DNA from: Congeria kusceri
Taxonomy: Eukaryota; Mollusca; Bivalvia; Myida; Dreissenidae
DNA: 64,000 nt
Assembly: GCA_027627225.1 (NCBI GenBank)
Contig: CM051029.1
Coordinates: forward strand, 5,087,754 to 5,151,753
Reading direction: 5' to 3'
The translations under genes were made by a program, and so were the position numbers. The notes below the pieces were generated by a model. The model searched no databases and was not told the DNA's origin. It saw only the letters and a program-made list of their open reading frames with translations. Below are positions 38,011-49,200 of the stretch, piece after piece (the first letter of the stretch is position 1; each line of letters opens with the position of its first letter).

Positions 38011-38463
38011 AGTCGTTGCAGTATTCTTATTAGTTTTAAAGACGTTTGTTCTTTAAAGTACTTGAACAGGCGTTACGGTATGTGAACGCGATTTAATTTA
38101 CGTCATTTTACGCGCGTAACGTGACGTAAACACGATCATTTTGAGGTTTGACGTTAAAGATGCGTAGCCAGTTTCTTAAAAACAAATTGTCGAAGTAGGG
38201 TTTTAGCCTCATAGTGAAGAGGCTAAAATCGGTAATGAATATATCTATACTTGTTATTCATTTGTATGCTGTGTTATTTATGACATACATTCATCTGTTT
38301 TTTTCAAACTTTGTGCATGATTAATGTGAATATGTATTTAAAATTTCTGTATGCCTGTTTGAAGGTATATCTTTGTTCTCTTTAGAGAATCGTGGTCATT
38401 AAAATTTAAGACACTCATACTACATGTAGTTGCTTTTCTGGAAAACATATTTTAAATGTACTA

Positions 38464-38538
38464 TTAGTATTAGTAGCAGATGGTAGTAGTAGTAGTGGTG
38501 GTAGTAGTATTAGTAGTAGTAGCAGTAGTAGTAGCAGC

Positions 38539-38579
<41 letters not shown>

Positions 38580-38580
38580 C

Positions 38581-38645
<65 letters not shown>

Positions 38646-38690
38646 GTAGTAGTAGTAGTAGTAGAAAAAGTAGAAGTAGTACTAGTTATA
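38464..38690. repeat. (AGT)n array 2
   Basis: A second AGT array about 450 bp from the first, with the same unit and orientation; the two sit between the V1 and the next Ig exon of locus C. Confidence 0.95.
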
Positions 38691-38893
38691 TAAGTAGTAC
38701 TAGTTGTTGTAGTTGTTGTAAAGGTAGTAGTTGTGATAGTTGTAGTAGTAGCGCTACTTACTACTACTGCAACTACTTATATATACTACTTATTCGGTAT
38801 AATATTTATAGTTCAGGATATATGTTTTCTATCTATAATGCATTACATATAGCTAAAACTCGAGGTGTGATAATGATATGGTAGAGCTAACAC

Positions 38894-39190
38894 CTGGTGT
38901 TTGAATAACAATGGTTTTCACAGAGGCATAATTTTGTTTTGAACATCTGTAAATTCCTGACGATGATTCACTGAATTCAGTTATATCGACGTAAACTTCT
39001 GTGAGGTCTGAAATTGAAGTCATATTGAAAACACCAACACTGGCCATTTCAATGGAGCACAGAGCCCTGCATTCCCTCATGAGTACTTCGTCTTTTTAAC
39101 ATTTCACTGTTCTTTGTTCAGCACTTTGCCATTGAAACTTCAATTGCACATGTTGTTCTCCGACAAGTGCTAATTGATCATAGCCAGTAG
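38894..39190 (-). pseudogene. V1-family Ig exon with a single TAA
   Basis: 297 bp, acceptor TATTCACAG, donor GTGTTA, phase 1 both ends. Frame: TGYDQLALVGEQHVQLKFQW, ..., TVKC, TAA (39096-39098), then ECRALCSIEMASVGVFNMTS, ..., SSSGIYRCSKQNY and TPG. Core Trp and B/F cysteines are present. It aligns along its whole length with the plus-strand exon at 59038-59346 (SVGVYTISS, TYSCSKPSN, ITPG). Only one stop spoils the frame. Confidence 0.6.
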
Positions 39191-39239
39191 CTGTGAATAA
39201 TAGAACAATAATGACAAATAAAACAGTACATATAATAAT

Positions 39240-39259
39240 AATAAAACTAATAGTAAAAC

Positions 39260-39305
<46 letters not shown>

Positions 39306-39365
39306 GCAATACAAATAATAATAATAATTATAATAATAGTAATAATAATAACAATTATAATTAAA
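39240..39365. repeat. (AAT)n-rich tract
   Basis: AAT repeats with interruptions lying directly upstream (minus strand sense) of the V1 exon. Confidence 0.9.
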
Positions 39366-39369
39366 ATGA

Positions 39370-41810
39370 AAAATCGCATTTTATATGAATTTTTATAATT
39401 CTCAAACCAACACATAATTGCGCATCCACAGGTTTTTTGTATTTGTTGAAACAAAACAAGGGATCACATTTATAAATAAACAGCTAGAATACAAAGTTTA
39501 CAACACACCAGTTTATTTTTACAACAGAATACACAGCTGTACATCAATTCAAGCTGCACACACTAGTAGCAACACAAAGTGATACCGTACAAACCGTGTT
39601 CGAGAGGAACACCATCTTACCCAATGGGAATCTTCTGATATTTACACTTCTACAACTAAGTCACAAAAGTGACATCGGGGATTAAATACATGTATTTTAA
39701 ATTTAAATATGTAGCTTTTAAAGAAAGAGTGCACGCATAATCAATTCTTACACGTTTTCTCTATTGCTCGTCCATAAGTTCATAAAGGCACAAGTCGTAA
39801 GTCTCTCTAAAGTAACCTTATGCTATTTATGAATTAATAAATAAGTAAATGTCTTTTAACATAGATATATCTGCGTCATGGAGGTGCATACTGTGTTTAC
39901 TAGTACATAATATTATACCATATTATTTGGATGATATAATCTTACAAAATACAAATAAACATGAATGACTGGATCTAACATAAACGAACTACTCCAAATC
40001 TAAACTACCTCGGTCTGCTAATAAGAGTTATATTCTGCTGACGCAGCTGGAGATTCACTTTGTTTATGTTTAACTGTACTGGACATCGTGACACGTTAAT
40101 GCTTTGTTTGTACACCAACCCTTCCTCAATCGAATTCATTGTGGGTTTGATACCTACTCTTCTTAAAGTTACGTGTTGTCAAGTATGTCTATTGTATGTA
40201 TTTTTTTTTATTCTGCATGATATTATATACATATTATATACACCATATCAAGCGTCTTTAATTTCGCTTGCGCTACATAAAATAAAACAAATAGAGAAGT
40301 GGTATCGATTTGAATTAGCCGATATACACGTACATAACTCAATTAAGGGCCTACATGGATTTTTAAGTATTAATGTATTTAAGTTCTCTGTATTTTGCAA
40401 TTCATGCGAATAAATGCGATTCTATTTACGGACTTCCACTGATAAATACATGCGGCAGACACCAGATGAGTATTAATCTCGGTTACCAACAGACGATGTC
40501 AGACAATGTATGGCATTTTTGTTTTATTGTCGCAAGTGTTTAATGTTGCATAAATCTTATATGTGCAATGTATTTGGTTTACATGCAAATAAAATTATGT
40601 TTTTCAATGGCAAGCTGCACTGTCCTGAGAAAAGTAGAAACACTTACCAAGTACATGTAAACTAGAAAACTCACAAGGCATTAATATCACAACAGCACAT
40701 ACATCCGTGTACTCAATGTACCTGGCCGAATGTGCTCCTTGTATATGAAGACGCATAGTACTGTGGTAAATTTGTATGTTAAACATGCAGATCTAATTAA
40801 AATACAAAAAAACACTACTATAACATCTGTCATAGTTACACATAATTATAATATGCAACGGAATGCAAATAAACAAACTTGAACAACTTAGCCCCCGACT
40901 TCAACAGTACTGCGATATACAGAGTTCAAATGCAAACGTTTACATACATCATTTCTACATAATTGTTGATTTTTAGTTTTTAGTCTGTATGTGTATTGGT
41001 GCGTCTTATTAATCAAGCATACACAATTTATGTTCTATAGACCATTATAATTTCATCCAAATGTTCCTTTCTTCCCTTCCAATGTTCAACATACTTAAAA
41101 TAATCATCATTAAACTCGAAAATTATTAACGATGTATTTACACTATGCATAATTATATTGTCATGCATTTAAACTTCCGTTCACTTGATTAAATCAATAC
41201 ACATGGTATATGTACCGGCCGGTTTATTTTCATTTACACATACTGTAATCCGGTAACATTGGCCTTGGGCTGGTTCCCGGTGCATATTGACAGGGGCAGA
41301 TAATCAGGAATATATTGGCCTTACACATTTGATTAGCCAATGACCTTTATTTGGTAATTATCTGCTCCGTTATAATTGCGGGAAATGGCTGAGATGTGTA
41401 TGGATGTGCAAAACTCACCGAATGACATCACGTGATTTTCGATGAGGAATACAAACTAAACTCGGTTTTGTATTGATAGGGTCTGACATGTTATAGTGTT
41501 TGCGCGCAATTAGTTGCACATGTTTGAATAAAATGGATTGCTTCTGATGTGGACCAAACATCGATGTTTTACACCTTACTGTTTTTTGCATAGACAAACA
41601 TATGAATGGACATGTGGATTACTATATGGATGCTGTTTGATGGTCGAGCTATGTGTGCATGTTCGGATCGATGGGAGGATGAATGTAAGTATGTACATAT
41701 GCTCACATGTATGAAACCACATAGTACAACCAGTTGAGTCAATCAGCCGAACATCGCTCAACTGTAGAAATAATTATCTTAAAAGTTATATTGCTTATAT
41801 AGATTATGCT
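39370..41810. other. No gene recognised; one dispersed repeat piece
   Basis: About 40005-40090 (ctgctaataagagttatattctgctga...ttcactttgtttat) resembles 48375-48450 in the intron of locus M. No exon was supported; the locus C signal exon should be in this stretch but was not found. Confidence 0.4.
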
Positions 41811-41815
41811 AGTAC

Positions 41816-42055
41816 GTTTCTATTTGTAGTGTTATGTTCGTTGATTTGTTCAAGTACATGCAGTTGGCTGTGCACGACATATTCTCAATGGTGTACGAGG
41901 TTTGTGTATATCGCAGAATGCTGGTTGCAACATCTATTTGGGAGGTTGCTGTCAACTTGCAGCAGGTGTACTTGTCAAGGCTGTGCCCTGTAACATTGCA
42001 CATTGTATACTTGATTTGAGACTGCCGTCTGTAGAAGGAATATAAGTAAGGTTTA
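41816..42055 (-). pseudogene. Orphan degenerate Ig exon
   Basis: Acceptor ACTTGCAG, then NLTYIPSTDGSLKSSIQC with the B-strand Cys; the core Trp codon reads TGA after TPAAS. In another frame the domain continues TSILRYTQTSYTIENMSC. Homologous to the 36.7 kb and 53.7 kb exons. Frameshift plus stop make it non-coding. Confidence 0.5.
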
Positions 42056-42675
42056 CTGCAAGATAATATACTGTAAATACAAAATATATTATAGTTAAAT
42101 ATTTCACTAAATAAAACATTTTGACGAATGAGCTTAAGTACATGTATGCTACATTAAGACTGGCAGAGCATAGAACTGTTCTTCTAAATTGGTACCTTTG
42201 TTTATACATTTTACCTCCAACACTATTATAAAATTAGCTTATTTTCCGTCGTGTGTAGTAACTAATTATATAAATTGTTGTTTATCTATGAAACAATAAC
42301 ACGGCCTCAATTATTATTTTGTAAATATACATGTTCATGCAGTACACGTTAAGGACTTTTTGTTCCTATAACACTAAATTATATAAAATGTATATCAACA
42401 TATCGTACGTAAATTTGATCGTAAGACAGTCGTAAGACCGAAGAACCGTTTTATCAACGCAATCGCAGAGCTACGACGTCGTGCGATTTTTACTAAAATT
42501 TTTACGACTGGTTTTAAAGGCAATCTTAGCGGTCGTAAATATGGTGTCTTCATGTCTTTATGTCAAATGATATGCCAAGGATTACTAAAATATGCATTTA
42601 AACCATATAAAACATAAACATAATTTAAAATAAACACTACCTGTGCCAACAAGAACCACTTTTTATTTTGACTGA

Positions 42676-42794
42676 TTAACTCTGCAAGCACTGATCATTT
42701 ATAAATAATGGTGGAGTATTGCTGGAAAGAGATGATTCTAATGATTCATCCACTTGAATGTTGCTGCTTTTCTCGGATCCGGAACTAGTATTAC
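42676..42794 (-). CDS. Orphan C-terminal cytoplasmic-type exon
   Basis: After CTGTCTAG the phase-1 frame reads NTSSGSEKSSNIQVDESLES, then SLSSNTPPLFINDQCLQS and TAA, 119 bp. It is Ser/Asn-rich, acidic and lacks tyrosine. It looks like the last tail exon of a receptor, but no TM or FN3 was found between it and the 3' end of locus M at 46063. Confidence 0.35.
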
Positions 42795-42799
42795 CTAGA

Positions 42800-45700
42800 C
42801 AGTTTTAAATCCAAATTAATCCATCGTTCGTAACACAACACAATGCAGATATAAATATTTAAAGTACACCGATGTATTCCAGTCGATTTTCACAATATGA
42901 AGACCCTATCTAGAATTAATTTCATACAATAAAAACATAACCTGAAAGGTTACCATAACACAAGGACATCACTGAATACATGATGAAATGTTGACTAAAA
43001 AGAACATCCACAGTGGCCAAGCTACAGTCGAGTCGGCTAATTCCGTACAGTGATTCATTCCGTACACTTTTACAATATAAATGTTATTTAAGAATGCAAA
43101 TATATCCTTCAAAATGATTTATTGTTAATTTTATTTGTCTAACTTATGTTAACCTTTCATATTTTAATAGAACATAATAATTCGATGCTGTATCACCACG
43201 CGTAAACTAACTATGGTCAGCTACGCAAATGTAAAACATGTTGCGTCACTCAGATGGTCGCTTATAAGAATTGTTGATTTTGAAATAGTTTAGGACAATT
43301 TTGTATGAAGATGAATATATCAACATGTTCAATGTTATATATTGTAACACAGGAAAGTGTTATGCATTTACGCGGTAACAGTGAAACATATTATTATATA
43401 ATTATTAAACGTCGATTTTATTGTGGTATATCTAGCTAGATCTACAGTTGTTCTGCATTAATGATTCTAAAGAAGACTTTTATTATAATTATCAGGTTGA
43501 ACTTCGGTCATTAAAACAAAATCGTAACTAATCTTATTTCAAACGTATAAACATCGGGATAAACGTCATGATTTTCAGACTGGTTTCACGTTTTGCACGT
43601 CGTAGAAGCATGGATAATCTTAGCTACGACGGGACACTTACGACCACCTTCATAAAACGGTTATACGCTGATCGCAAGTGTGGTCGTAATCTCCGGACTT
43701 AAGACAAGATTGATTAAAACGGCATCCAGGATACCACAGAAAATAATTACAATGATCATAGTGACACATATGCCGATGATGATGATGAAGCTTCGGCGAT
43801 AAATTGTTTGTAAGTTATCTACTGTAGATAGCATTTATTGACTGATACATAATAAACACATATTTGCCGATAAACAATTACAGTCCGTTTAATATCATGT
43901 AATACAATAGCAACAACACGCACATAGACGCTGCGATACACACATCTATGAACAGATACATACCAAAGTTGTAGATGCATATCGATATCAGCTGACTGCC
44001 GGTGTCTTTGGAAAATGTGTATTCTCATGTTATTATAGTAATGCACGCAGGTCTGAGGTATGCAATTGAAGAAATAGTATATACGAATGGGGTGATATTG
44101 AGAAGACATCAACAAACACAAAAACGCACTCGCCGATATTTGTTTTTTCCGTTTAACATACTACTTTTCTTGTTCCCGTGTTACTCCAATTAAAATTAAA
44201 CACCAGTGGCACAATTTTAACGCCTTTTCCGCGTGTTGATTAACACAGAATGCTGAAAGTTAACTTAAAACAAACACATCTAATTCATGAACGGCGAATG
44301 TTGTTATCCCGAACGAGTCAGATTTTACATTTTGTATTGTTGCACACGCTGACAATAACATCATGTTTCTTACAATGTGCTTATTGATCAGCAAATGCAT
44401 ATGTGTTTAAATAACACTACTGTTTATACCTTTCCATTATTTTAGACATTTAAATTGCCAAACGGCTGTCTTTCCAGTAAAGAATTGACTTGGGTTTGTA
44501 TGATGATACAAACAAAAGACGTCTGAGCCGGAAGATAATACTTGTAGAAGATTAAGATATAAAATGTGCATTAACACTATTTTGGTTGAAATTGTATGAT
44601 GCCGTTAAACGCAATGTGTACTACACGCGTCTTATTAGTACTGTGTTTTACAATGTGCATACCCGTGTCGACACTAACTTTATCCAATTTAACTTTGGCC
44701 TTCATTACTCGAACTCGTTAAACAACCAATATGTTTGTAAACATTCCAGTGCTCGTTAACTTTAAAGAGCTTATCATACAAAATAGGCACAGTCCAATTA
44801 TTATATTTGCTGCATATACTCAAGGAAACGAGTCATTTTCACTTAAATTTCTTGTTCAGTTTTATAACACTCGATTTATAAGCAAATATTAAAACATCAC
44901 TGAGGTCATTGTAAGTGGTATTGCATTTAAAAATTAAAATAAATATATAGCAACATTAAGAATTTGAATTGAGTTAGGCAGATTAATTTCAGCAATGTGA
45001 TGCAATGTACTGACACTGATGAATTTTAACAGCTTTATTCAACGCTGGACTATTTTTACTGCTTTACTACTGCGCAAAGTGCAGCTGACAATTGTTTACT
45101 GTTCTAACGTATTCGGTATTTATATTTCACTATTTTAATGTGTCGCTCGCGTTTCAGTTTTAGATTGAAACCAGACAGGTTGAAGTTCCACTAAATGTGT
45201 AACCAAAAAAGTAGTTTGCTGTAGTTTAATCCATGCATTAGCAGACTACCAGCAGGCATATAATTGGATTATAGGCTGAATAGTACGTTTTTAGTCCGTT
45301 GTAGGGTTGTGTTATTGATGATATATGATTGTTCAAAACCGTCTTACATTTCCCAAGGAACATTTTTCGTGTAGACATGTAATTTCGATTGGTTTGTACT
45401 ATGCACATGTCGCTGCTTAACGATCTAAGTAAATGAAGAAATAAAGGAGTACATAAGTTGATAGATGATATTACATATGAAAAATACGTATTAACATGGC
45501 ACATGTAAATGTGTGTTTAATGTATTTAGATATAATTTCTTAAGGTTCACATATAGCCATCCTATTCCAGCAATATAAGTTACTGAATGAAAAGAACAGG
45601 AAGTACTCGTGAGTACTACGCATGTATCAATATATATGGGCCGGTATGATACGCTACATGTAAATGTATGTGCCACTGTTCTATAGATCCTTAACATCAA

Positions 45701-46060
45701 TGGAAACAAGACAATGACACCAAATTCAACTTAATGATAAAATTCATACGGTCTATTATTTAATACGCTATGCGTGTGATGATTACTTATTGTGATTTCT
45801 AACAAAATGTAAGTATTGCAAAATAAATGATGTTAGACGAACAAATACAAAATAAACGACATCATCCTATTCATGAAATTTAAGATTAATACTACATATA
45901 TCACCTGACAATACAATTAGTGTATGATTCTTCATATATCTCCCGCCAATTTATTACGTGTATGCATACTTGCACATATACGATCCCATAATAAACAATT
46001 GACTAGAAAACAAATTTCCCCTTTCTCGATAACTAACAATAAGCAAATCACCTGTGCCAC
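42800..46060. other. Gene-poor stretch; possible inverted-repeat element
   Basis: 42410-42540 and 43600-43700 share motifs in inverse orientation (aaccgttttat near gtcgtaag and gctacgac), suggesting the ends of a decayed non-autonomous transposon of about 1.3 kb. A plus-strand frame at 43731-43812 (TENNYNDHSDTYADDDDEAS) resembles a receptor tail but has no partners. The 46 kb end includes the 3' UTR of locus M. Confidence 0.3.
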
Positions 46061-46062
46061 TT

Positions 46063-46259
46063 TTAAAGAATGGACAACTGCATATTGACGTATTTTCGAT
46101 CATCAGTTGACGTCAAGGTTTGTCGTAATGCTGGCATCCTAGGCGGATTATCTGTGGACGATGTATTGTCTTTTCTAGTTTCGTTGGGACTCGAATATTC
46201 ACGGATTTCTAGTTCTGCAAGTGGCTCATACTTATTATCATGGCCAGAAACTGCAGACT
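46063..46259 (-). CDS. Locus M final tail exon (YEPL...YSSP, YVNM)
   Basis: 197 bp; acceptor TTCTTTCAG, phase 1, 64 codons, then TAA. Starts SAVSGHDNKYEPLAELEIRE, then YSSP. The first Tyr motif YEPL fits YxxL; the second pair member is YSSP, so the ITAM is degenerate although the 7-residue spacing of locus A is kept (46186-46230). Near the C-terminus DDRKYVNMQLSIL holds YVNM (46081-46092), a YxxM pattern known as a PI3K p85 SH2 site in other receptors. Signalling role is inference. Confidence 0.7.
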
Positions 46260-49200
46260 CTGAAAGAACGTGAAACGAAAATATAATTGACAAGACAGGT
46301 AACATAAACAGTTAGGGGAAAGAATGCATTCAACCTAAGGCGAGGATGGTGCGGAATCACTTAATATTGTTTGATGTGTAGTATTTAACTTTGTAGGTGA
46401 CAAGTATTAACAACAATTCAAGCAAAATTTATAAGATATATCATCTTTATTAAGCATGAATTGCTTGATTTCTTCGAAATCAATAATTAATGGATTTATG
46501 AAACCTTACCGATTCGACAGGTTTCATAACTCCCATCTATGTTTGAGGCTTTGTTGTGTCGCCTGAATACAAACACAAGTTTAAATAATTATTATTAGAT
46601 GTTTTGGAATAACTAGCAAAATGTTGTGGGTATTTAACTATGTTGTGTAGCTAGATTTGATTAACAACAATGTGTAATTGTAATATAATTATTTAGTTAA
46701 GCACACTGTTATAATATTTACAGTTGTTAACATATATGCTGTATCAACTTGTTACAGTACAATTTACATTTGCTCACGGTTCTTTGACGAGATCTTCATA
46801 CTGGCCAGTCGAGTTGCTATGCGTTTGGTATATTTTAGTTTCATTTCGCCCTAAAATAAATAATGTAACAATGCTATTTAGTGATAAAAACTAGTCTTAT
46901 CCTACGCAATGTTGTATAATGGTCTACGTCATGCATGCTGCAAGGTTGTTTTATTTTTTCATTGAATAACTCATTAGCAGGCAATTTCGGGATGGAGTAC
47001 GAAATACACAAATACACGTGTTCAATAAATATTTTCAACTGTTTCACTCTGAACGTATTGATAACATGTTAAATGGACTATGTATATACAAATTCATGAT
47101 GTGGTTTACCCACATTTTCGTAGTATGTCCATTTCTTTCCTTTTGTTTGTGATCTTAAAGAAATAGCATAACATGTATACATGGTAGCATAACATGTACA
47201 TATGGTTGCAAAGGTTTTACAGAGCAAATATACAATGTAACACAGATGTACCATGTGATCTGCATCTCCATATCAGGATGGAAACAGCAATTAAGACAGC
47301 AACCCCCAAGACGCCACCTACTGAACCACCAACAGCGGATGTTGCAGAGCCATTGCCAACTCTAAAAAACACATATTTTTATTAGGCACTCGATGCGATA
47401 AGTATGCTATTAAACTTCTTTTATCTTTATATATATTTTCATTGAGCTCCCCAAAGGGGGGAGCATATAATCGGCGCTTTGTCCGTCCGTCCAAATTCTA
47501 ATTCATCTTCTATTAAGTGTGTCTGGGTTCTCAAACAAATTTTCCCGATGATTGTATACATCATACTTTATGTCCGTCCGTACGTCCTTTCTTCCGTCCG
47601 TCCGTCCGTCCTTGTGTCCTTCCGGTAGTTCAATTCCGCGCGAGATCTCAGGAACTAATGACCCGATATTGATAAAACGTTATATGCAGCATCCATATAG
47701 GGTGGACATACGCATATTGTCATGCTGATCCGGTCCGATTTTTTAGGGAGTTATTCCTCTTTGATTAAAAATAGGACATTTTCTAACAAAATTTTCGTTT
47801 CCAAGCGAAATCTCTGGAACTTCAAACTCAACTTCAATGAAACTTCATATTCAGCATCCCTACCAAAGGGGCAAGCGAATATTGTCAGGGAGTTCCGTTC
47901 TGATGGTTTTTCAGGGAGTAATTACCCTTTGATTATAAATTGTGTTTTGTTTTTCTTTTCCACACTATAACTTAGCCATGGCTTTGGGGATTTTTGAGTT
48001 ACTTGGGACAAATGATTGCTGCAATAAGCTGGTGTGTACTGCTCATCAATCAGATCCCTAGGTCAAATGTCAAGGTCCCACCTAGAGGTTAAAGGGCATA
48101 TCTTACACTTTGCTTGTGTTCATTGAAAACTGACTGACACAAATGATAACCTCAATAGCAAAACATGAAATGCATATAAACCAGGTCCATACTTCAAAGG
48201 TCAAGGTCACACTTAGATATCAAATGTCACAATGAGATTTTCCCTTGTTCAGACCATATCTTGGTCATATAGTAAATTATTTTCCATTTATATGGCACAC
48301 ATGTTTGCCTCAGTAAGATAGCATGTGACACGCATTAACTATATATGTAGGTCGCAGGTCAATGTCATACTTAAATCTCGGGCTGCTAATACGATTTCTC
48401 TCCTGCTGTCGCAACTGGAATTTCGCTTTGTTTATATTTAAAGTTCAAAAGTCGAAATTGACCATTTGCTTGTCCGGGCTTTTAACTTTTTGAGTGGACT
48501 TTACACGATTGTTAGCCCCAGCCTGACAACGCTTCTCGGTATGAATCAGGTTCTTAGTTTTAAGGTCAATGCCACAATTAGGGTCAAAGCGGCATTGTTG
48601 AGGCTCGGCATCGGTTCTACCGATTTTCTTGTTCAGTAATATTTATCAGAGCAGTTATATTGCTCTGTACCTGTGTTTACTAAGGTTGTTTCCGTTAAAT
48701 TTCATCGTGCCAGGTTTTAATCCCTCAATTGTCCAGGTATAGCTGATAACATAACTTGCTATATAGATATCCCTCCAGCTTTCGAAATCAGCTTGTTTGT
48801 ATCGAATAGTGAAGTTCTGATCCCCACCGCCAGGAATCCATGCAATAACAATGTCCGACTCTCCTACTTGGTCAGCTGACATGTGCTTCGGAACATCTGG
48901 TCTGGCTATAACATTGGTATACTCATTCAATCAATAACATGTCTATGCATACACTTATAATTGTCAGTACAAATAAACATTAAAATCAGTTAACTGGGAT
49001 TTTAATTGTGTTTCAAACACTATGAGAAGGAAAACAATTAGATTCCTACATGGCGCGTGTAATGTAAACACTTTTTCAGTCGAACCCAACGTGTTTGAGA
49101 CTTTCACCAAATAGTGCGTATAATCTTCAAGATGCAATCGAGGAATCGTTAGTTGTGTCTGCATTCCATTATTGGTGATATTAAAGTTGTTGTCATTTGA

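Larger units (their letters stand above)
33014..39190 (-). pseudogene. Locus C: V1-Ig-Ig-FN3-TM-tail receptor, decayed
   Basis: Exons in order: V1 (38894-39190, one TAA), Ig (about 36640-36860, stop and frameshift), Ig (35093-35392, one TAG), FN3 (34430-34727, open), TM (34147-34278, one TGA), tail 2 (33268-33323, open), final tail (33014-33141, open). A tail 1 exon was not found. Domain order and phases match locus M with fewer Ig domains. Each disrupted exon carries mostly single lesions and keeps its splice sites, so decay is recent. The signal exon was not found; two (AGT)n arrays and an AAT array lie in and next to the locus. Confidence 0.6.

Noticed and set aside
37483..38085. 200-codon Ser-rich and 188-codon Val-rich open frames
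   Set aside because: They are translations of the (AGT)n microsatellite with no start context, splice sites or non-repeat domain.
40060..40413. 117-codon plus frame with hydrophobic runs
   Set aside because: Starts in a dispersed repeat shared with 48.4 kb; no domain, no splice context.
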